DNA from: UBA12087 sp964370815 | GTDB lineage: Bacteria; Chloroflexota; Anaerolineae; Anaerolineales; Villigracilaceae | Direction: 5' to 3' | DNA length: 64,000 nt | Assembly (NCBI GenBank): GCA_964370815.1 | Contig: CAYJKQ010000007.1 | Span: 62,001-126,000 of the forward strand | Part shown: positions 50,442 through 57,366 of the stretch, piece by piece | Layout: the number at the start of each line of letters is the position of its first letter | Numbering within the stretch: position 1 is the first letter of the stretch | Notes under the pieces: generated by a model | What the model was told of the DNA's origin: nothing | Seen by the model: only the letters and a program-made list of their open reading frames with translations | The model's database searches: none | Program-made: the position numbers and the translations under genes

Positions 50442-53369
50442 TTAAGCGAGTGCTGGAGGAAGGCGCGGCTGGAGATGGCGGAGAAGATATTGACCGGTGT
50501 AGGACTTTTCCACGGCGCAGATCTGCTCCGGGGTGCCCTCAGCCAACAGCCGCCCGCCGCGCTCGCCACCCTCCGGACCGAGATCGATGATCCAGTCCGC
50601 CACCTTGATGATGTCCGGGTTGTGTTCAATGATCAGGACGGAGTTGCCGGATTCGACCAGGGTCTGCAACACTTCGATCAATTTGTGCACATCAGCGGCA
50701 TGCAGACCAACAGAAGGTTCATCGAGCACATACAGGGTGCGGCCGGTGGCGCGCTTGGAGAGTTCACGCGATAGTTTTACGCGCTGGGCTTCGCCGCCGG
50801 AGAGTGTGGTGGCAGGCTGTCCGATACGGATATATCCGAGACCAACTTCCTGCAGAGTCTTGAGCTTGTTGGCCATGGCTGGGAAAGCCGAGAAGATCTG
50901 CAATCCTTTTTCGATGGTCAGGTCAAGCACATCAGCCACCGAGTGTCCTTTGAAATGGACCTGCAGGGTTTCGTTGTTAAAGCGTGTGCCGTGGCAGATG
51001 TCGCATGGGACGTAGATATCCGGCAGGAACTGCATTTCGATGCGCAGCTGTCCCTGTCCCTGGCAGGCCTCACAGCGCCCGCCATGCACATTAAATGAAA
51101 AGCGTCCGGGTTTGTAGCCGCGCACCTTGCTTTCGGGCAGCTCGGCAAACAGCTTGCGGATCTCATCGAACAGCCCGGTATAGGTGCCCGGATTGGAGCG
51201 GGGCGTGCGTCCGATCGGGGACTGGTCGATGTTGATGATCTTGTCGATATGTTCCAACCCGTCAATCCGGTCATGATCGCCCGGGTTGGTGTGGGAACCA
51301 TGCAGGCTGTGCGCCAGGGCCTGGTAGAGCACATCCACCATCAGGGTGGATTTGCCCGACCCGGATACGCCTGTGATGCAGACCAGTTTGCCGAGGGGAA
51401 TATCGACCGTGATGTCTTTCAGGTTGTTGGCGCGGGCTCCCACAACAGTCAGGTGTTTCCCGTTTCCTGTGCGCCGTTTTTTGGGTACCGGCACGCTCTT
51501 GCGTCCGGACAGGTAGGCACCTGTCAGTGATCTGGGGTGCACCAGGATATCCGCCGGGGTGCCTTCGGCGACGATGCGTCCACCGTGCTCGCCTGCGCCA
51601 GGACCGAGGTCAACGATCCAGTCGGCTGCCAGGATGGTCTCATCGTCATGCTCAACCACCATGACCGTGTTGCCCAGGTCACGCAGACCCTTGAGGGTAT
51701 CCAGCAGGCGCTGATTGTCGCGCGGGTGCAAACCGATGGAAGGCTCATCCAGGACGTAGAGTACGCCCACCAGGCGCGAACCGACCTGGGTAGCCAGGCG
51801 GATGCGCTGGGCTTCTCCGCCTGAAAGACTGCCGGCAGAACGGTTGAGGGTCAGATAATCCAGACCGACATTGACAAGGAATCCCAGGCGGGCCTGGATC
51901 TCTTTGAGGATACGCTCGGCGATTGCCTGCTGGCGTCTGTTGAAGGGGGTCTTTTTTCCACTCAATATGTCGATCCATTCCAGCGTTTGCAACACAGGCC
52001 ACCCGGTGGTTTGCACGATGTTGAAATCGTCCACGGTGACCGCCAGGGCTTCGGCGCGCAGGCGCAGACCTTTGCAGGAAGGGCAGGGACGGTCGGTCAT
52101 GTATTCCATGATACGGTTGCGCATGTAATCCGAGTTGGTGTCACGGAAGCGGCGCATCATGTTGGGGATGACCCCCTCGAAGGTGCGGTTGAATTTGTAT
52201 TCGCGACCCTTGGGGTTCTTATAGGTCATTTCGACCTCTTTACCCTGGGTGCCGGTCATGATGATCTTCAATTTTTCCGGTGAGATGGTGCGGACCGGGG
52301 CATCCAGATCGATCTTGAAGTGTCTGGCTGCACCTTCCAGACTTTGCCAGTACCAGCCGCCTTCCTGGCGCGGACCGCTCCATTCGGACAGGACGATGGC
52401 GCCATCGTTGAGAGAAAGTTCGTCATCGGGGATGAGCCGTTCGGGGTCGATCTCGAGCTTGCTGCCCAGACCCTGGCAATCCGGGCATGCCCCATGCGGT
52501 GTATTAAATGAAAAGGTGCGAGGTTCGATCTCGGGGATGCTGATGTTATGTTCCGGGCAAGCCAGGTGTTCGGAAAAATGGTATTCAATGGGGTCGTTCC
52601 TGCCGTCCGGGCTTTCATCCCCTGCTGGAAGGGTCTGGATGGTGAGGTAACCATCCCCAAATTTGAGGGAGGTTTCCACCGAGTCGGTCAGACGGGTGCG
52701 GGACGCGCCGGTCTCGCTTTCGTCCTGTAAGTGTGAAATGACCAGGCGGTCGACCACGGCTTCGATGGTATGGATCTTATAACGGTCGAGCTCGATCTCA
52801 TCCTCCAGGTTGAAGATCGTGCCGTCCACGCGCGTGCGCACGAAACCGGCTTTGCGGATCTCCTCAAAGACAGCCTGGTAGGTGCCTTTGCGGCCGCGCA
52901 CTAGGGGAGCCAGGACCAGGATGCGGGTTCCTTCCGGCAGGGCTTCAATGGTTTCGACGATCTCCTGTGCGGATTGTTTGGCAACCTCGCGCCCGCAGAT
53001 GGGGCAGTGCGGTATGCCGACGCGCGCAAACAGGAGACGCAGGTAGTCATACACTTCGGTGACGGTGCCGACCGTGGAACGCGGGTTGTGGGAGGTGCCT
53101 TTCTGGTCGATGGAGACAGCCGGTGAGAGACCTTCGATGGTATCCACATCCGGTTTGTCCAATTGACCCAGGAACTGGCGGGCATAGGCGGACAGCGATT
53201 CGACGTAGCGGCGCTGACCTTCCGCAAAAATGGTATCGAACGCCAGGGATGATTTACCCGAGCCGGACAGACCGGTGATGACCACCAGCTTGTTGCGCGG
53301 GATCTCGACGGTAATATTTTTCAGGTTGTGGGCACGGGCGCCCACCACGCGGATGACATCAGGGGACAT
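50442..53369 (-). CDS. uvrA: UvrA, DNA-damage recognition ATPase of nucleotide excision repair
   Basis: The 975-residue protein has two ABC-type ATPase halves (Walker A GLSGSGKSSLAFDT and GVSGSGKSTLMVDVL), two LSGGE signatures, and zinc modules (CPICGREV, CPDCQGLG, CEACQGQGQLRIEMQFLPDIYVPCDICHG). UvrA binds damaged DNA with UvrB. It is slightly longer than the usual 940 residues. An extended -10 (TGGTATAAT) on the minus strand at 53418-53426 is its likely promoter. I see no GAAC-N4-GTTC box at this promoter, unlike the polymerase cassette. Confidence 0.97.
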   Translation of the reverse strand: MSPDVIRVVGARAHNLKNITVEIPRNKLVVITGLSGSGKSSLAFDTIFAEGQRRYVESLSAYARQFLGQLDKPDVDTIEGLSPAVSIDQKGTSHNPRSTVGTVTEVYDYLRLLFARVGIPHCPICGREVAKQSAQEIVETIEALPEGTRILVLAPLVRGRKGTYQAVFEEIRKAGFVRTRVDGTIFNLEDEIELDRYKIHTIEAVVDRLVISHLQDESETGASRTRLTDSVETSLKFGDGYLTIQTLPAGDESPDGRNDPIEYHFSEHLACPEHNISIPEIEPRTFSFNTPHGACPDCQGLGSKLEIDPERLIPDDELSLNDGAIVLSEWSGPRQEGGWYWQSLEGAARHFKIDLDAPVRTISPEKLKIIMTGTQGKEVEMTYKNPKGREYKFNRTFEGVIPNMMRRFRDTNSDYMRNRIMEYMTDRPCPSCKGLRLRAEALAVTVDDFNIVQTTGWPVLQTLEWIDILSGKKTPFNRRQQAIAERILKEIQARLGFLVNVGLDYLTLNRSAGSLSGGEAQRIRLATQVGSRLVGVLYVLDEPSIGLHPRDNQRLLDTLKGLRDLGNTVMVVEHDDETILAADWIVDLGPGAGEHGGRIVAEGTPADILVHPRSLTGAYLSGRKSVPVPKKRRTGNGKHLTVVGARANNLKDITVDIPLGKLVCITGVSGSGKSTLMVDVLYQALAHSLHGSHTNPGDHDRIDGLEHIDKIINIDQSPIGRTPRSNPGTYTGLFDEIRKLFAELPESKVRGYKPGRFSFNVHGGRCEACQGQGQLRIEMQFLPDIYVPCDICHGTRFNNETLQVHFKGHSVADVLDLTIEKGLQIFSAFPAMANKLKTLQEVGLGYIRIGQPATTLSGGEAQRVKLSRELSKRATGRTLYVLDEPSVGLHAADVHKLIEVLQTLVESGNSVLIIEHNPDIIKVADWIIDLGPEGGERGGRLLAEGTPEQICAVEKSYTGQYLLRHLQPRLPPALA

Positions 53370-53417
53370 TTGGTTCGCTTTCTGTGTAAAGAAGATCAGG
53401 TTTTAGGGCAATCTATA

Positions 53418-53426
53418 ATTATACCA
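53418..53426 (-). promoter_or_regulatory. Extended -10 promoter element for uvrA
   Basis: On the minus strand, TGGTATAAT gives a consensus -10 with the upstream TG. It lies about 50 bases before the uvrA start. No good -35 is evident, as is common with extended -10 promoters. Confidence 0.55.
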
Positions 53427-53442
53427 GTGAGGAATAATGTAT

Positions 53443-53523
53443 GACCACGGACGATGGACAATGAGATAAGACCGCGGACGATGGACAGTGAAAAAAGACC
53501 GCGGACGATGGACCATGGACGAT
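53443..53523. repeat. Three tandem 27-bp repeats (GACCRCGGACGATGGAC...)
   Basis: Units start at 53443, 53470 and 53497, each with GACC(A/G)CGGACGATGGAC and a variable tail. They are non-coding; frames through them give repeated RGL/VHRP-like strings on the other strand. A related GGTCCACGGTCCATCG lies near 9485. The array lies between the uvrA promoter and the hairpin repeats. Confidence 0.7.
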
Positions 53524-53648
53524 AAATAAGTGCCCCGTCGTCTCTGTAGCTGGTTGGAGCTGGGAAAATATTTAACACAAAGACACAAAGGCACCAAGGT
53601 TTTGAGGATGTGAGAGCAAGAAGAACAGGAACGAATCCTGACCCGAGT

Positions 53649-53930
53649 CCCAGCACCCACGTGCTGGGATTGGCGATAGTCACAATGGATAGCTCCTTCG
53701 CCTTTGTCCCAACACTCATGTGTTGGGATGGGCGATGGTCGCAGGGGAATGCTCCCTCGCCCAAAACGAATACGAGCCCCAGCACCCACGTGCTGGGATT
53801 GGCGATGGTCGCAGGGGAATGCTCCCTCGCCTTAAGAACGAATACGAGCCCCAGCACCCACGTGCTGGGATTGGCGATGGTCGCAGGGGAATGCTCCCTC
53901 GCCTTAAGAACGAATACGAGGAACGATGAG
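53649..53930. repeat. Four tandem hairpin repeats, period 59-72 bp
   Basis: Each unit has a palindrome: CCCAGCAC...GTGCTGGG at 53649-53668, 53778-53797 and 53850-53869, and CCCAACAC...GTGTTGGG at 53708-53727. The second differs by two changes that keep the pairing. Each is followed by GGCGATGGTCGCAGGGGAATGCTCCCTCGCC or a close variant. The block also occurs at 9504 in the opposite orientation. A separate hairpin, GTCCCA...TTGGGAC, follows at about 53964. No coding role is seen. Confidence 0.75.
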
Positions 53931-54305
53931 GAACGAATCCCGGGAAAAGAGGCCGGGACCTGCGTCCCAAAAAATTGGGACTTCGGTAAGAACAAACAAG
54001 ATCGGGGTGGGATGGGGTGGTGATCCTGGGGAACCATCTGTAAGTACGGTGCAACATATGTATATTTTAGAACAAATAGGCTATTAATGCAACCCCCCAA
54101 TTTTTTTGGTCAGAAAACATCCTGAAGGTTATTTCATTCGGAGTGGGAACTTGTGATCGAAAGGAGGTGCAGGTTGGAGATATGCTCCAAACAAGAGGGT
54201 TAGGAGCCTAGCGCGATAAGTCCCACACGCCTGCCTTAGTATTCTTAGAGGGACCAGTGCAAAGTGCCGGGGTTTCTGACCGGTGCGCTGCGTTGAGCGT
54301 TATCT
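53931..54305. other. Intergenic region, no gene seen
   Basis: Apart from the small hairpin near 53964-53981, I see no coding pattern or RNA in this stretch. An AAAGGAGGTG sequence at about 54160 resembles a ribosome site but no frame of note follows it. CATCCTGAAGGTTATTTC at about 54118 resembles part of the repeat at 37382. Confidence 0.35.
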
Positions 54306-56546
54306 TTATGGCTTAAAGGTTGTGAGACCCGAGTTGATGTGAAAGTTGTCAAAATATGTCGTAAAGGCATGGGAAGCGAAGATGCTACCATTGCCAAAGA
54401 AGATCTGCGCTGAACCAGATGGAACCGTCTTGCTGAGTATTCTTTGCCATCCTGCACCCACATCAAACAGAATGAATAACCTGGTATTTCTCCTTATCAA
54501 CCGGAACTTACCGGTTTGGGTGGCAGTGACCATTTTTCCACTAATATTATCGATGGAGTTCATGCTGAATAGTGATTCTTCACCACCACTCAGCAGTCGG
54601 GTAACCCAGTAACGTTGTCCGTCAATGGTGACGCCAAATACCGCCCCATCAAGGTGCCCCTCAACTGGATCAACCCATCCTTCACCAATCTCGAAATCCA
54701 CCTGCGCATCAAAATCACCCGGAAATTCCCAGGTGGGGAGGACATTACCGGCTGAGAAACTTACCTGTTTGTCTGTTGAAATGATCACTTTTCCATCTTG
54801 TACAATGAGCGCATTACCGGCGAGATCAGAATTCCACTTGCCAGGATCCAGCTCGTTGCCGGTGAAGTTGTCATCAGGAGGCACGGCATCCAGCACAGGA
54901 GCTGGATTATCCAGTTGGACAATCACTGAGGTAGTGGCGATATTGCTCCAAAAGTCCATGGCGGTGACTTTCAGGCGCTTGTCCCCGTTTTGATCTATGT
55001 TCCACAGGCTAAGATCTACCTGCCGCTTGTATGTACCATCGCCCTGATCCATTAAGACCACCTGGCTGGTCTTATCGGAGTCAAGTGCAGACATTTCCAC
55101 CCATACGAAAAGATGGGTTTCACCAAGTCTGGCAGATATCTCCATCGTGTCGCCGTTCTTTACAATAGCGGGTGTAGTTGAAACTGAGGTAAATGCCGGT
55201 GGGATGCTATCGGGAGTCAGATTGAGATCATCGGTCTGCCCTTGGGTGTAGAGTTGTTGCAGGATGTCTTTAACAGGGTTATAGGCAAACTCAGGACCTC
55301 TTTGTTTTATTGGAGGCGTACGCGCCGGGTCTAAATCTCCGCTATTATCAGAATTCGTCCAGAGCCAGAAATTGCAGCCCTCGACGCCGTAATTCTGAAA
55401 GATCCATATCAGGCTCTCCAGGGCCAGTTCTGTGTTCCAATCCGTCACCTGTGGGGTCAAGTAGCCTGTTTCAACCGCGATCACACGAGCGCCGTTGTTC
55501 CGCCCGATCACATCGAAAAATCGAGTGATCGTTTCGATGGCCCATTGTTGCGGGCTCTCATCTTCACAGGGAATACCGTTTGTTACTGTGCACTTGTGCT
55601 GTTCGTAGAATGAAATGGCATAGGTGCGCTGATCGTCTGGAATGCCCAGATCATCAAAGATACCTTTCAGTACCACTTCTGGATTCCAGAAGTGTCCATC
55701 GGTCATGTGGTAATTTTCTGCTTCGGCAACACTGATGTAACTGCCCAGGATTGCTTCGGTCGACAATTTGCGGTACGGTATACCCAGGGAATGGGCATAA
55801 TCGATCGCCCATTTCAGGTAGCTGACGACTGGTGAATCGGGACCCTCCCAAAGGGTCGCTTCCGCCCGTCCTCCACACTCATCCGCTATTCCATCCGAGT
55901 TATTGTCGCGCGTATGAATATCTCCGCCGAATAAGACAAGGTCCAGGGCAGGATGATCCTTGACAACTTCCAGGATCGAATTGAGCCAGATCTGAGAATT
56001 GTACTGGTTCTCCATGTGGGTATTGCTCAGGTTCAGAGTAACCTGTATGCCTTTACTGTAAATAAGGTCAAATAGATCCTTCAGGTTTGTCAGTTCCAGA
56101 TCGGTTGGTTGTGGCCAGAGTGGTCCCAAGTCCGGGTTGATCGTACACTCCGGTGGAGTGAATACCCCAGGTTCCACATCGGCTGCGGAGAGGGTGATCT
56201 GGATGTTATTTATTCCCATCGAACGCATGGCGTCCAGTTGCAGGCTTATTTCCTGCGCTACTGTAGTCCCTACATCCGGATCTTGAAGATTAAATTCCCG
56301 AAGAATCTGACCCTTATAATAACCTGTTTGGCTTCCCCGCCGTTCAAATGGGCCGATCACACCCCGAATGGGTAGCAAAACTCCTGGTTTGGGCGTAGCT
56401 GTAGGAATCAGAATTGTTTCTGTTGGGGGAAACAAAGTGGATATTGGTGGAACTATTTTGGTAGCTAGCTGAGTCGGTGATGCACAACCGTATGTAATTA
56501 TTGAAAATATCAAGGTTAGAAGGAAAATCAAAATTGGTCTTTTCAT
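54306..56546 (-). CDS. Lipoprotein with TIM-barrel glycosidase-like region and C-terminal beta-sandwich
   Basis: From the ATG at 56546 (AGGAAAGGA upstream) the product is 746 residues with lipobox TYGC (Cys20). The N-terminal 400 residues look like a (beta/alpha)8 hydrolase: SMGINNIQITLS, DLFDLIYSKGIQVTLNLSN, LDLVLFGGDIH, YAHSLGIPYRKLSTEAIL, ARVIAVETGYLTPQ and EGCNFWLWTNSDNS. The C-terminal 180 residues (DDNFTGNELDPGKWNSDL...) resemble a concanavalin-like sugar-binding domain. No family is certain. A surface glycan-acting enzyme or binding protein is a reasonable guess. A set of CGTATA-containing inverted repeats lies just upstream. Confidence 0.65.
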   Translation of the reverse strand: MKRPILIFLLTLIFSIITYGCASPTQLATKIVPPISTLFPPTETILIPTATPKPGVLLPIRGVIGPFERRGSQTGYYKGQILREFNLQDPDVGTTVAQEISLQLDAMRSMGINNIQITLSAADVEPGVFTPPECTINPDLGPLWPQPTDLELTNLKDLFDLIYSKGIQVTLNLSNTHMENQYNSQIWLNSILEVVKDHPALDLVLFGGDIHTRDNNSDGIADECGGRAEATLWEGPDSPVVSYLKWAIDYAHSLGIPYRKLSTEAILGSYISVAEAENYHMTDGHFWNPEVVLKGIFDDLGIPDDQRTYAISFYEQHKCTVTNGIPCEDESPQQWAIETITRFFDVIGRNNGARVIAVETGYLTPQVTDWNTELALESLIWIFQNYGVEGCNFWLWTNSDNSGDLDPARTPPIKQRGPEFAYNPVKDILQQLYTQGQTDDLNLTPDSIPPAFTSVSTTPAIVKNGDTMEISARLGETHLFVWVEMSALDSDKTSQVVLMDQGDGTYKRQVDLSLWNIDQNGDKRLKVTAMDFWSNIATTSVIVQLDNPAPVLDAVPPDDNFTGNELDPGKWNSDLAGNALIVQDGKVIISTDKQVSFSAGNVLPTWEFPGDFDAQVDFEIGEGWVDPVEGHLDGAVFGVTIDGQRYWVTRLLSGGEESLFSMNSIDNISGKMVTATQTGKFRLIRRNTRLFILFDVGAGWQRILSKTVPSGSAQIFFGNGSIFASHAFTTYFDNFHINSGLTTFKP

Positions 56547-56554
56547 TTTATCCT

Positions 56555-56670
56555 TTCCTATACGGGTAATCTCGTATAGCTTTTTGTCACCCACCTCGCG
56601 TATAGGTGGAGAAAATAGCTGCTTGGAGACGACCCGTATAAGATCCTATTTATTTCGGGTTCTTATACGG
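56555..56670. promoter_or_regulatory. Cluster of CGTATA-type inverted repeats upstream of the lipoprotein gene
   Basis: CCGTATAAGA (56634-56643) pairs with TCTTATACGG (56661-56670), a perfect 10-bp inverted repeat with a 17-base spacer. Further TATACG and CGTATA copies lie between 56558 and 56605, including CACCT...AGGTG around CGCGTAT (about 56592-56608). The spacing and number suggest binding sites for a regulator that controls the minus-strand lipoprotein. Confidence 0.45.
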
Positions 56671-56749
56671 TGTTAAATGAGAATGGAACGAATAAATTAT
56701 AGCATTAACCCGTTCCCGCAATGTAAAAATGGAACCCAAATCCCCCAAG

Positions 56750-56932
56750 TTACTGGATCAAGTCCGGCAGTTCGGTCTCGATCTGGCGGATGTTCTTGTT
56801 CAGGTAGGCAAACCCGCTGACCACAACTGCCACCAGACCAGCCAGCACGAACATCAGGTCTATGCCATGACCAGTGGAAGGAACACCGGTCTCCCCCAAA
56901 AATGGGGACGGTGTTGCAAAGACATACAACAA
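56750..56932 (-). pseudogene. Possible remnant of a sortase-type anchor sequence
   Basis: A 60-codon minus-strand frame contains GVPSTGHGIDLMFVLAGLVAVVVSGFAYLNKNIR, which looks like the LPXTG-like motif, hydrophobic stretch and basic tail of a wall-sorting signal. The N-terminal part of the frame overlaps the repeat at 56875-56933, a relative of the 27.9-kb element, so the PSTG motif itself may derive from the repeat. The rest of any parent gene is missing. Confidence is low. Confidence 0.35.
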
Positions 56933-56933
56933 G
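56875..56933. repeat. Partial copy of the 27.9-kb inverted-repeat element
   Basis: GGAAGGAACACCGGTCTC...CCCAAAAATGGGGACGGTG followed by TTGCAAAGACAT corresponds to the right half of the 146-bp element at 27952-27999, with the terminal sequence changed from GCAATGACAT to GCAAAGACAT. The left half is missing. It is an eroded or truncated copy. Confidence 0.65.
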
Positions 56934-57203
56934 CAATAGCGACTTTCCCCACACTCTCATCTTAATACTTGACAAATAAGATAATAATAGTATTATATAA
57001 CCATAAGAACTACCAAATAAAAAGAACTCAATAAGCGCTAAAGGGCTTTGGATTTGTGTTGTGATGATCAAATGACCTTAAGTAAAAATACCATAATCTC
57101 AGCTAATTGTCCTGGAGCAAAGACCTTGCAGGAATGTAAGGTGGAACTTTCATTGCTGTTAAGAGCTTGGGAAGGCATTAATGATATGATGAATGCAGTA
57201 TAG

Positions 57204-57288
57204 AAAAGGCAAACCTGTTGAAAAGCAGGGACGCAAAGTTACGGGTCTACACGGAGAACATCCGCATGACCGCCGAGCCGCCTCAACG
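57204..57288 (+). ncRNA. Cyclic di-GMP-I (GEMM-I) riboswitch
   Basis: The GEMM-I core is present in order: AAGGCAAACC (57206-57215), GAAA tetraloop (57220-57223), AGGGACGCAAAG (57227-57238), then ACGGGTCTA (57241-57249), a variable second arm, and the 3' strand GCCGAGCCGCC (57272-57282). These match the conserved parts of the family as I know it. The RNA lies upstream of a terminator and of the secreted protein gene at 57367. Binding of c-di-GMP is expected to alter termination. The diguanylate cyclase at 30-32 kb is a possible source of the signal. Confidence 0.88.
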
Positions 57289-57304
57289 ATATTTTTTTAA
57301 GGAC

Positions 57305-57343
57305 AAGAACCTTGAGGTGATATTTACTTCAAGGTTCTTTTTT
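57305..57343 (+). terminator. Rho-independent terminator, expression platform of the riboswitch
   Basis: AAGAACCTTGA (57305-57315) pairs with TCAAGGTTCTT (57329-57339), 11 perfect pairs, followed by TTTT. It lies 24 bases before the start codon at 57367. CCTCAA (57281-57286) in the riboswitch 3' part can pair with TTGAGG (57312-57317) in the 5' arm, a possible antiterminator. Confidence 0.85.
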
Positions 57344-57366
57344 ATTAGCAAAAGGATTGATCGAAA

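Noticed and set aside
53370..53450. SOS box at the uvrA promoter
   Set aside because: I looked for GAAC-N4-GTTC on both strands between the promoter and the start codon and found only an isolated GAACC near the ATG.
53649..53930. Possible CRISPR array
   Set aside because: Units vary in spacing (59, 70, 72 bp), the between-repeat sequence is itself repeated rather than unique, and no cas gene is near.
53396..54100. 234-codon minus-strand frame across the repeat cluster
   Set aside because: The protein is made only of repeated strings from the tandem repeats (VFVLKAREHSPATIANPSTW); no start signal or family; non-coding repeats explain it.
57181..57366. tRNA or other structured RNA upstream of the metalloprotease gene
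   Set aside because: No tRNA cloverleaf signature; the conserved GGCAAACC, GAAA and GGGACGCAAAG blocks identify the GEMM-I riboswitch instead.
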